DNA of 64,000 nucleotides from Gemmataceae bacterium (lineage in GTDB: Bacteria > Planctomycetota > Planctomycetia > Gemmatales > Gemmataceae): assembly GCA_009692065.1 (NCBI GenBank), contig SHZY01000007.1:1-64000 (forward strand). The letters run 5' to 3'. The position numbers and the translations under genes were made by a program. Positions 42,925-50,323 of this stretch are shown piece after piece (within the stretch, counting starts at the first letter, position 1; each line of letters opens with the position of its first letter). The notes under the pieces were generated by a model, which was given only the letters and a program-made list of their open reading frames with translations, did not search any database and had not been told where the DNA came from.

Positions 42925-45900
42925 ATGACGCATCGCATTGTCCTCTGCTGCATACCCGCCATCCTACTGCCCGCCATCGCCTGGACGACGGTTTCCGACT
43001 CCGGCCCTTCACAGGGCTCGGCTCGCCAAGACACCGCCTTCGAGTGCCGCTTCGCCGACACGCCGATCAAGATCACCGGCAAGGGAACCGACCCGGCGTG
43101 GAAGAACGCCCAGACCATCGACCACTTCTATGTCCCCTGGCTCGGCGACAAGGCTCGGCCCGCGAAGACGAAGACCAAGGCGAAGCTGCTGTGGGACCGC
43201 GATTACCTCTATTTCTTCGCCGACATGGAAGACGCCGATCTCTACGCCGACATCAAGCAGCACAACGGCATGCTCTGGAACAACGACGTGTTCGAGTTGT
43301 TCTTCAAGCCGGCTGACGACAGGCCGGGCTACTACGAATTCCAGGTCAATGCGGCCGGGGCGGTGCTCGATCTGTTCATGCCGCGCCGCGGCGCGGGCGG
43401 TTATGAGCGATTCAAGAACGACACCAAGTTCCACATTGACGCCAAGGTATCCTTGCGCGGCACCCTCAACAACTGGACCGACAAGGACGACGGCTGGTCG
43501 GTCGAAGGCAAGATTCCGTGGACCGATTTCCTCAAAACCGGCGGCCGACCCGAACGCGGCGAGAAGTGGAAGTTCGCGCTGTGCCGATACGATTACTCCG
43601 TTGATTTCGAGGGTCCTGAGCTGTCGACGTGCGCGCCCCTGACAAAACGAGATTTCCACGCCTTCGAGGATTATGCGACGCTGCTTTTCGTCGGCCCCGA
43701 GAAAAACAAAGGCGCCGGACTCCACAAGCACGTCCCGATGACCACGTCGAAGGTCGGCAGCTTCCCCGATGGGCCGGCGCCCTACCAGATTCAGCGCGTC
43801 TATCCGGACATAAAGATGCCCTATCCGCAGATCACGCACATTATTCCTGGCTCCGATCAGCTGCTCGTCATCACAATGCCCGACGCCGGCCAATCGACGA
43901 AGATCTATCGCATGACCGACGATCCAGCCGTAAAAGCGTGGGAGCCATGGCTCTCGACGACGGAACTCGTTTTTCAACTCGCGTTCCATCCGAAGTTTGC
44001 CGAGAACGGCTACGTGTTCGTCGGCTCCAACGGTGTAAGACCCTCACCCCCGGCCCCTCTCCCAAAGGGAGAGGGGGGAAATGCGGAGAAGAAAAAGACC
44101 CGCCTCACTCGTTACACGATGGACACGAAGGCACCCTACAAGCTGAATCCCGCATCAGCCAAGATCATCATCGAAATCGAATCCGATGGCCACAACGGCG
44201 CCGCCCCCGTATTCGGACATGACGGCATGGTGTACCTCACCACCGGCGACGGCACCTCCGATTCCGACACCAACGTTGTCGGCCAGGACATGAGCAGCTT
44301 GCTCGCTAAGGTGCTGCGTATCGACGTGGACCGTCCCGATCCAGGCAAGGGATACTCGATCCCGAAGGATAACCCATTCGTCAACATGAAGGGCGCTCGC
44401 CCCGAAATCTGGGCGCTCGGGCTGCGCAATCCGTGGCGTTCTTGCGTCGATGAAAAGACCGGCCACATCTGGGTCGGCCAAAACGGCCAAGACATGTGGG
44501 AGCAGGCGTTTCTCGTCAAGAAAGGCGACAACTACGGCTGGAGCGTCATGGAAGGGAGCCATCCGTTTTACCTCACGCGCAAGCAAGCGCCGGTGCCGCT
44601 CACCAAACCGACCGTCGAGCATCACCATTCCGAGGCGCGCTCGCTGACCGGGGGCCTCGTCTACTACGGCAAGAAGCATCCCGATCTCCTCGGGCATTAC
44701 ATCTACGGCGATTACTCAACCGGCAAGATCTGGGCCGTCAAACACGATGGCGAAAAGGTCGTCTCCCATCGCGAGATTTGCGACTCGCGTTTGAGCATCA
44801 CTGGCTTCAGCACCGACTCCAAGGGCGAAATTCTGATCGCCGACTTCCAGAAGGAGAAGGGCGCCCTCTACACGCTCGTGCCGACGCCAGCGGAGAAACG
44901 CGTCACCATCTTTCCGAAGAAACTGTCGGAGAGCGGCCTCTTCAAGAGCGTGAAGGGGCACGTCATGGAAGATTCGCTCATCCCATATTCGGTAAACGCC
45001 GTCTTGTGGTCCGACGGAACTGCCAAACAGCGCTGGCTCGGTTTGCCGAAGGATGGCAAGATCGACTACACCAAGAATCGCGGCTGGGGCTTCCCCGATC
45101 AAACCGTAATCGTCAAGTCGTTCTACCTCGACACCGAGGAAGGCAACCCAAAATCGCGCCGCTGGATCGAGACGCGTTTCCTCACCAAGCAAGGCACCGA
45201 GTGGTATGGCTACTCCTATTCCTGGAACGATGAACAAACCGAAGGCACGCTGATCGAATCCAAGGGGGCCGACCGCGAATACACGATCAAGACCGCCGCC
45301 GGCGAGAAAAAGCTGAATTGGCACTACCCGAGTCGATCGGAGTGCATGGTCTGCCACAGCCGAGCCGCCCAGTACGTGCTCGGCTTCAGTGAATTGCAGA
45401 TGAATCATGTGCACGATTACGGCAGCGTGAAGGAGAATCAACTTGCCGTGTTCGAACGCCTCGGCCTCTTCAAGGACAAGTTCGATTGGGCGACTGGCGC
45501 CCGCGACAAGCTTCGCGCAGAACTCAAAGGCAAGGGAATGACGACGAACGAGATCAACGCCGAGATCGCCAAGCGAACGGCGACCAAGGGGCAGCGCCAG
45601 GCGTCGGCATCAGCGCTTTTCCCGCTTTCGCCGGAGAACATGCCGAAGCTCGTCGATCCGTACGACAAGAAGCAAGACCTGACGGCCCGAGTCCGCAGCT
45701 ATCTGCACAGCAACTGCTCCCAATGTCACGTCGAAGCCGGCGGCGGCAACTCGGCGATGGAACTCGAATTCACCAAGACACTCGCCGAGATGAAGGTCGT
45801 CAACGTCAAGCCGCTGCACGACACCTTTGGCATCAAGGACGCGAAGATCATCGCGCCGGGCCATCCCGAACGCTCGGTGCTCTTGCACCGCATCAGCCAG

Positions 45901-46032
45901 CGCGACAAGGGGCACATGCCGCCCCTGGCGACGCGCGTCGTCGATCGCGAGATGGTGGAGACGATTCGCGAGTGGATTCGGGTGATGCCGGAAGAAAAGG
46001 CATCCGCGAAGGGCACCAAGGGCACGAAGTGA
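42925..46032 (+). CDS. CBM9-like / sugar dehydrogenase / di-haem cytochrome fusion
   Basis: The 1035-residue exported protein has a short signal (IVLCCIPAILLPAIAW). Residues about 40-260 are CBM9-like (KITGKGTDPAWKNAQTID, YYEFQVNAAGAVLDLFMP, GWSVEGKIPWTDF). A glucose/sorbosone dehydrogenase-like propeller follows at about 290-640 (FHPKFAENGYVFVGSN, VYLTTGDGTSDSD, WALGLRNPWRSCVDE, WSVMEGSHPFY). The C-terminal third has two haem motifs, CMVCHSRAAQY and CSQCHVEAGGG, within a di-haem cytochrome of the HNE_0200/SO_2930 type (YSVNAVLWSDGTAKQRWLGL). It could take electrons from a sugar directly. Two palindromic blocks are read in frame: 42994-43030 (after the signal) and 44041-44077 (VRPSPPAPLPKGEG, in the propeller). 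Confidence 0.88.
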   Translation: MTHRIVLCCIPAILLPAIAWTTVSDSGPSQGSARQDTAFECRFADTPIKITGKGTDPAWKNAQTIDHFYVPWLGDKARPAKTKTKAKLLWDRDYLYFFADMEDADLYADIKQHNGMLWNNDVFELFFKPADDRPGYYEFQVNAAGAVLDLFMPRRGAGGYERFKNDTKFHIDAKVSLRGTLNNWTDKDDGWSVEGKIPWTDFLKTGGRPERGEKWKFALCRYDYSVDFEGPELSTCAPLTKRDFHAFEDYATLLFVGPEKNKGAGLHKHVPMTTSKVGSFPDGPAPYQIQRVYPDIKMPYPQITHIIPGSDQLLVITMPDAGQSTKIYRMTDDPAVKAWEPWLSTTELVFQLAFHPKFAENGYVFVGSNGVRPSPPAPLPKGEGGNAEKKKTRLTRYTMDTKAPYKLNPASAKIIIEIESDGHNGAAPVFGHDGMVYLTTGDGTSDSDTNVVGQDMSSLLAKVLRIDVDRPDPGKGYSIPKDNPFVNMKGARPEIWALGLRNPWRSCVDEKTGHIWVGQNGQDMWEQAFLVKKGDNYGWSVMEGSHPFYLTRKQAPVPLTKPTVEHHHSEARSLTGGLVYYGKKHPDLLGHYIYGDYSTGKIWAVKHDGEKVVSHREICDSRLSITGFSTDSKGEILIADFQKEKGALYTLVPTPAEKRVTIFPKKLSESGLFKSVKGHVMEDSLIPYSVNAVLWSDGTAKQRWLGLPKDGKIDYTKNRGWGFPDQTVIVKSFYLDTEEGNPKSRRWIETRFLTKQGTEWYGYSYSWNDEQTEGTLIESKGADREYTIKTAAGEKKLNWHYPSRSECMVCHSRAAQYVLGFSELQMNHVHDYGSVKENQLAVFERLGLFKDKFDWATGARDKLRAELKGKGMTTNEINAEIAKRTATKGQRQASASALFPLSPENMPKLVDPYDKKQDLTARVRSYLHSNCSQCHVEAGGGNSAMELEFTKTLAEMKVVNVKPLHDTFGIKDAKIIAPGHPERSVLLHRISQRDKGHMPPLATRVVDREMVETIREWIRVMPEEKASAKGTKGTK
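42994..43030. repeat. Family C-type block read in frame
   Basis: CTCCGGCCCTTCACAGGGCT followed by CGGCTCGCCAAG resembles the block in ubiE (28886-28916) at most positions. It lies just after the predicted signal peptide of the 42925 gene and encodes SGPSQGSARQ. Confidence 0.7.
44041..44077. repeat. Family B palindrome inserted in frame in a coding region
   Basis: CCCTCACCCCCGGCCCCTCT and then CCCAAAGGGAGAGGGG. The block is the reverse complement of 9636-9672 apart from about four loop bases. It is open in the reading frame of the 42925 gene. Confidence 0.9.
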
Positions 46033-46049
46033 GTAAAAAATCCCGCCCG

Positions 46050-46505
46050 TCATTCGTCGCCTTCAAACTTCGCCAGGAACTCTGGAGGCGTCACGATCGA
46101 GTAGGCCAAGGCTCGGCGAACAGATGCCGGCAGGTCAAGCACGTCGCGATCGTTCGTTATCAGGAACCTTGCCTTGCCGGCACGAGCCGTGGACAGGAAA
46201 ACGTTATCGTCCGGATCCCTGCTGGCCTCATCCCGCCGTGCCAAATTGACCAAAGTTAGGCGACCATCGTCGGCAAACCGCTCGTGCCATTCGTTGACAG
46301 TCTCGGCATCCATCAGAAGAATCTGGTCGAAAACCTCAAGATATTCCGCAACGATATCTGGGCTGACGATCAGTTGCAGCCGTTTTTCAACGAGCCAGAG
46401 CCGAACGATCTTTCGATTGGGACTTAACTTGCTTCGGCTCTAGAAATTGCGTACGAAGACGTTCGTGTCGAGCACGGCACGGATGCGATGCTTACGAGCG
46501 CTCAT
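46050..46505 (-). pseudogene. PIN-domain toxin, interrupted by one TAG codon
   Basis: The continuous frame from ATG 46505 gives a PIN domain of the PIN_3 type: IRAVLDTNVFVRNF at the start with the first catalytic Asp, a middle with LQLIVSPDIVAEYLEVFDQI, and the end RDPDDNVFLSTARAG, RFLITNDRDVLDL and IVTPPEFL. A TAG codon at 46442-46440 follows codon 21 and stops translation. One base change (for example from TTG or CAG) would explain it. The remaining ORF (46050-46313) lacks the first catalytic Asp. The antitoxin upstream is intact, with a 4-base overlap. The toxin is dead unless the stop is suppressed; a restart inside the gene could not give an active nuclease. Confidence 0.85.
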
Positions 46506-46735
46506 GCCGTCTTTTTCCGCTTGCGATGTTGGCGGATAATCTCTTCGGTATCACGAATGTGGAATGAAGTTTTCTGGGCGGCACGGCTGGACTTCTCCAA
46601 CAACTCTTCATCGGCCTGGCGTTGCAGGAACTCGCGCAGAGCTTCATCCGCTAAATCGGCTGGCTTCTTGCGTCGGCGACGGGCGACTTGGACCAAGCCC
46701 TGCCAGGTGTTCTCTTGAATGCTCACCTCAACCAC
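46502..46735 (-). CDS. Antitoxin, partner of the PIN toxin
   Basis: The 77-residue protein is highly charged: MVEVSIQENTWQGLVQVARR, then RRKKPADLADEALREFLQRQ and a C-terminal helix (IIRQHRKRKKTA). The first strand and two helices fit a ribbon-helix-helix-like DNA-binding dimer, with a C-terminal tail for binding the toxin. Its stop overlaps the toxin ATG by 4 bases. It looks intact although the toxin is broken, which would be consistent with recent toxin loss. Confidence 0.75.
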   Translation of the reverse strand: MVEVSIQENTWQGLVQVARRRRKKPADLADEALREFLQRQADEELLEKSSRAAQKTSFHIRDTEEIIRQHRKRKKTA

Positions 46736-46774
46736 GGTTCGGACTCCTGATGAATTGGCACAATGGCAAATCGA

Positions 46775-48166
46775 TTACAACAACTCCGCAATCGGCGTCC
46801 CGCTTGGCAGGATCGGCATCGGGCGGCCGGTGTGGTCGATGAACGAGGTGTGGTTGTGGTCGATACCCAGGTGCTGGAACATCGTTGCCCACAGGTCGTT
46901 CGGCGTCATCGGGCGGTCTCTTGGTTGTTCGCCGCGGGCGTTCGTGGAGCCGATGACCTGGCCCATGCGCATGCCGCCGCCGGAGACGATCAAGCTCATC
47001 GCTTGCGGCCAATGGTCACGGCCGGGGCGGCCGTTGTCGTAGGTGATGCGCGGCGTGCGGCCAAACTCGCCCGTCACGATCAGGAGCACCCGGCGGTCGA
47101 GGCCGCGGTCGTACAAATCCTCGATCAGCGCGGTGACAGCGCGATCGTACATCGGAAAGCGGAACAGGCTGTCGTTGAAGATGTGGCAATTCACCGCATG
47201 CGAATCCCAGTTGTAGGTTGCGTCGGCGGGAAAGCTCTGGCCGGGGAACGACGGGTTCTCCATCACCATCGTCACGAAGCTGGCGCCCGCCTCAACGAGT
47301 CGGCGCGCCAAAAGAGCACGCTGGCCGTAGCGATGCATGCCATAGCGCTCGCGCACCGCTCTGGGCTCCAGCGACAGATCGAACGCGCGGCGAGCTTCGT
47401 CCGTCGTCAGCATATCGAGAGCGCGGCGGCGATAGGTGTCCATCGCGGCCATCGTGCCAGTGTGATCGCTGGCGCTCGCGGCGCTGTCCAGGCGTTGCAG
47501 CAGATTCAGCCGATCGCCGAGGCGGTCCTGCGGCGTGATCGATTGCAGGTTGCGAACCTGGAACGTCGGTTCCGTTGGGTCTCCGGCGATGGTGAACGGG
47601 TGGACCGACGGGCCAAGATAAGCGCTGCCGAAGCTGAAGACGTCGATGTGATCGCGCCCGCCGTCGGTACCGCAGATGTAATTGGGCACGCCGCCGGCGC
47701 GTTGGCCGCGAACCTTGTACGCCATCGAGCCGACCATCGGGTAATCGTTGATGAAGCCGACGGGGGACGACGGATCGCGGCCCGTGAGGAATCGCTTGTG
47801 GCCGCCGCCGTGATCGGCGAAGTTGTGCGCGATCGAGCGGATGATCGAATACTTGTCGGCGATGCGGGCGTGCATCGGCAAATGTTCGCAGACGTCGATG
47901 CCGGGGACGTTGGTGCGGATGGGGCGGAAGTCGCCGCGGTACTCCTCCGGCGCGTTCGGCTTCATGTCGTACATTTCCATGTGCGGCGGCCCGCCGGGGA
48001 GCCAGATGAAAATGACGGCGGTGTCCGACGCGCGATCGCCGCGCTCGCTGGCTTTCATCTGCCAGGGAACGATACCCGCGGCACTGAGGCCGCCCAGCGT
48101 GAGGGCGCCGAACTTAAGGAAATCGCGACGCGATTGCGGACCCGGACAGAAGGCACTTGGGTTCAT
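46775..48166 (-). CDS. DUF1501 domain protein with Tat signal
   Basis: This 463-residue protein has a twin-arginine signal (SRRDFLKFGALTLGGLSAAG) and the DUF1501 features AVIFIWLPGGPPHMEMYDMK, IIRSIAHNFADHGGGHKRFL, RALLARRLVEAGASFVTMVM and LLIVTGEFGRTPRITYDNGR. It differs from the copy at 14282 and belongs to the subgroup with HMEMYDMKPNAP. No DUF1549/1553 gene is beside it, which is unusual for the pair arrangement. It stands between the toxin-antitoxin remnant and the RNase H gene. Confidence 0.92.
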   Translation of the reverse strand: MNPSAFCPGPQSRRDFLKFGALTLGGLSAAGIVPWQMKASERGDRASDTAVIFIWLPGGPPHMEMYDMKPNAPEEYRGDFRPIRTNVPGIDVCEHLPMHARIADKYSIIRSIAHNFADHGGGHKRFLTGRDPSSPVGFINDYPMVGSMAYKVRGQRAGGVPNYICGTDGGRDHIDVFSFGSAYLGPSVHPFTIAGDPTEPTFQVRNLQSITPQDRLGDRLNLLQRLDSAASASDHTGTMAAMDTYRRRALDMLTTDEARRAFDLSLEPRAVRERYGMHRYGQRALLARRLVEAGASFVTMVMENPSFPGQSFPADATYNWDSHAVNCHIFNDSLFRFPMYDRAVTALIEDLYDRGLDRRVLLIVTGEFGRTPRITYDNGRPGRDHWPQAMSLIVSGGGMRMGQVIGSTNARGEQPRDRPMTPNDLWATMFQHLGIDHNHTSFIDHTGRPMPILPSGTPIAELL

Positions 48167-48229
48167 GGACTTTCTCGCTTGCGGCGGGAGGGCCTACACA
48201 AACAAACGTACACGAGATTTCCCTGTTAG

Positions 48230-48859
48230 TCAATCGGCATCTTCACGCTGCAATATTTCGACAATCCGGTTCAAGACCGCGGCGGGAGGTGGATCAGTCG
48301 CGTCGCCACTCTCGGCCCAGGCCGCAGCCCCTTCCTTCATCAAGGCCAGCGCTTGCATTAGCGGTGTCGCCTTCGTGGGACTGGATTTCAATCCTGTCGT
48401 TTTCTTGGGAAGGACAGGATTGGAATCCTGTCTCACGAAAATGCGTGGCTTCGAGTCGTGCGGGTTGTCCATCGCCTCATTGCACAGAGCATCGGCTTGC
48501 GAATTCTCATCGCGGCAGATGTGCTTGATCGTCACCGACTCGAAGTGCCGGCGTAACGCAACCGCTTGCTGGTAGAGCGGCCGCAAGCCTTCGTTCTTGA
48601 CGCGATAGAGGCCATTGAGCTGCTTGACCATCAACTCGCTGTCGCTCTTGACGAGCAGATTTTTGCCGCCAATCTCCCTGGCGTGTTCGAGGGCTTTGAC
48701 GAGACCTGTGTACTCGGCAATGTTGTTGGTGGTTTCGCCGAGGTAGGCCATTTCCTCGATGTCGGGTTGGCCGAGGCGTTTGATAACATAAGCGTAGGCG
48801 GCGGGGCCGGGGTTGCCGCGTGAGCCGCCGTCGGTGTAGATCGTCCAGGTGTCGTTCAT
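48230..48859 (-). CDS. Ribonuclease HI-like protein
   Basis: The N-terminal part (about 1-130) is an RNase H fold: WTIYTDGGSRGNPGPAAYAY (first Asp), NNIAEYTGLVKALEHA (Glu), LVKSDSELMVKQLNGLYRVK (Asp) and ICRDENSQADALCNEAMD (final Asp). All four active residues are present. It is of the short RnhA-like type without the basic protrusion of E. coli RNase HI. The 75-residue tail includes residues encoded by a palindrome (48372-48439, giving RQDSNPVLPKKTTGLKSSP) and an acidic end. The start is ATG 48859; tsaB is divergent, 52 bases away, with a family B hairpin between. Confidence 0.88.
   Translation of the reverse strand: MNDTWTIYTDGGSRGNPGPAAYAYVIKRLGQPDIEEMAYLGETTNNIAEYTGLVKALEHAREIGGKNLLVKSDSELMVKQLNGLYRVKNEGLRPLYQQAVALRRHFESVTIKHICRDENSQADALCNEAMDNPHDSKPRIFVRQDSNPVLPKKTTGLKSSPTKATPLMQALALMKEGAAAWAESGDATDPPPAAVLNRIVEILQREDAD
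48372..48439. repeat. Palindrome read in frame in the RNase H gene
   Basis: The 27-nt arms (48372-48398 and 48413-48439) pair with about three mismatches. Each arm contains another small palindrome (GGATTTCAATCC and GGATTGGAATCC). It is open in the frame and adds about 20 residues to the C-terminal tail. Confidence 0.85.
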
Positions 48860-48876
48860 GGGGGGATTGTATTCAC

Positions 48877-48900
48877 TCCCCTCTCCCTCCGGAAGAGGGG
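48877..48900. repeat. Short family B palindrome before tsaB
   Basis: CCCCTCTCCCTCCGGAAGAG and GGG form the family B hairpin, without the GTGAGGG tail. GGGGAGAAAGG at its right edge serves as the tsaB ribosome binding site. Confidence 0.75.
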
Positions 48901-48911
48901 AGAAAGGCGCA

Positions 48912-49595
48912 ATGCCGCCGCGATTTCTGATTCTGGAAACCTCGCACCGCCTCGGCCAGGTTGCGTTTGCGCAGGGCGAGATCATCGTCGGCGCCCGCAC
49001 GCTCGATGAATCACGCCGACACGCCCGCGATCTGGCGCCGGCGATCCACGAGTTACTGCACGCGCAAGGGTGGCGGGCACGCGATCTCGATGGCGTCATC
49101 GTCAGTCGCGGACCGGGCAGCTACACGGGGCTGCGCGTCGGCCTGATGTCGGCGAAGACGCTCGCCTATGCAACCGGCTGCCCGCTCCTGGCCATTGACA
49201 CGTTCGACGCGATCTATCAGCAAGCGCCGGCGGAGTGTCAGATCGTCGATGTCACCGCGGACGCGCAACAGGGCAACATCTACGTGCAGCGCTTCGGCTC
49301 GCATTCAGAGCCGTTGACGATTGTTCCGTTCGAAAAGTGGCTCGAATCGGCGCTCGCTAATCAGGTGGCCGTGACGGGGCCGGGGTTGGAGATTTTCGCC
49401 GATCGCATCAGGGGGATGACGGTGTTGCCGAGGGAAACCTGGCAGGCGATGCCTCTGAGTTTATTGAAGATCGGACTGGCGCGATTTCTCAAGGGAGAAC
49501 GCGACGATCCGTTCGCGGTGGAGCCGCTCTACTTGCGGGCGAGTTCGGCGGAGGAGAAGTGGGAGAAGTTGCACCAGGAGCCGCGCACGAAGTAA
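48912..49595 (+). CDS. tsaB: tRNA threonylcarbamoyladenosine protein TsaB
   Basis: The 227-residue protein is the TsaB partner of TsaD in making t6A37 in ANN-reading tRNAs. Motifs: FLILETSHRLGQVAFAQGEI (ASKHA phosphate-1 site, weakly conserved), IVSRGPGSYTGLRVGLMSAK and TLAYATGCPLLAIDTFDA. The C-terminal part is variable. TsaB lacks the metal-binding His residues of TsaD, as here. The start is ATG 48912 with GGGGAGAAAGG upstream. The last residues (QEPRTK) and the stop lie in the palindrome at 49574-49635. Confidence 0.9.
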   Translation: MPPRFLILETSHRLGQVAFAQGEIIVGARTLDESRRHARDLAPAIHELLHAQGWRARDLDGVIVSRGPGSYTGLRVGLMSAKTLAYATGCPLLAIDTFDAIYQQAPAECQIVDVTADAQQGNIYVQRFGSHSEPLTIVPFEKWLESALANQVAVTGPGLEIFADRIRGMTVLPRETWQAMPLSLLKIGLARFLKGERDDPFAVEPLYLRASSAEEKWEKLHQEPRTK

Positions 49596-49635
49596 GCGGT
49601 CTTGTCGCACCGCTTACTTCGTGCGCGGCTCCTGG
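49574..49635. repeat. Perfect palindrome over the tsaB stop codon
   Basis: The 26-nt arms (49574-49599 and 49610-49635) are perfectly complementary, loop 10 nt. The tsaB stop TAA is in the left arm; the last six residues are encoded by it. Confidence 0.95.
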
Positions 49636-49708
49636 CCTTGTCAAGCCGACTTTTCCGCCCGCGAAATCTCGCATTGTAGCGAGCGTGACGGCTGCTATAA
49701 TCCCTCAC

Positions 49709-50251
49709 ATGAATGCGCTGCTGGTTAGACCGCGTGTAGCGGAACTGGTGTTTCAACTGTACGGACGGCCGCTCCATCCGGAGCTGTTCGACATTCTCGC
49801 CGTGCGCAAGTTCGAGCGTGAAGGCTACGAGCTGCGCATCTGGATCACGCGCACCGGCCACGTCATTACCTTCGAAAACGAGGATGTTCTCCTGACTGAA
49901 GTCGCCGACATCAAGCAAGCTATTTCCGAGCAACACCGCTTCCTCAACTATCGCATGCGCGGCGAACATGTGGGCAAGTTCCAGTGCTGCAACAACATCG
50001 TCTACCAGACGAGTTTTCAGGTCGAGACGTTGCCGGAGGAGATCTTCCTGCACGTTCATGACGAGATTCTCGCGGACGGCGCCAAGGCCGGCATCCTGCA
50101 CAATTTTCAGCCGAACCATCGGCTCGCCATCGCGCCGCTGGGCTATGTCGTGGTGGAACCGCGGCAGAGCTGTTTGCACTTCGCGACCTTTCACACGTTC
50201 CCCGAAGAGAATACGATCATCAAATCGCAGACGTTGATTGAAAAACAATAA
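49709..50251 (+). CDS. DUF2617-like protein
   Basis: The 180-residue cytoplasmic protein has YGRPLHPELFDILAVRKFER, then LRIWITRTGHVITFENEDVL, which fits DUF2617. The middle contains RMRGEHVGKFQCCNNIVYQT, and LHVHDEILADGAKAGILHNF comes later. The function of the family is unknown. I use the ATG at 49709 because the upstream extension covers the palindrome after tsaB and has no protein-like character. It lies between tsaB and thrS on the same strand; a family A palindrome follows the stop directly. Confidence 0.65.
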   Translation: MNALLVRPRVAELVFQLYGRPLHPELFDILAVRKFEREGYELRIWITRTGHVITFENEDVLLTEVADIKQAISEQHRFLNYRMRGEHVGKFQCCNNIVYQTSFQVETLPEEIFLHVHDEILADGAKAGILHNFQPNHRLAIAPLGYVVVEPRQSCLHFATFHTFPEENTIIKSQTLIEKQ

Positions 50252-50305
50252 CCGCTTGCGGCTTAGCGATCGCCTGGCGCCCTGCGAGCGCTAAGCCGCA
50301 AGCGG
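50252..50305. repeat. Palindromic element, family A (extended)
   Basis: The 22-nt arms (from 50252 and to 50305) include CCGCTTGCGGCTTAGCG and its complement, with one mismatch. It starts at the base after the DUF2617-like stop. Confidence 0.92.
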
Positions 50306-50323
50306 CAAGAAAAGGACGCCGCT

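Noticed and set aside
46763-48229. 488-residue plus-strand open frame
   Set aside because: Antisense to the second DUF1501 gene.
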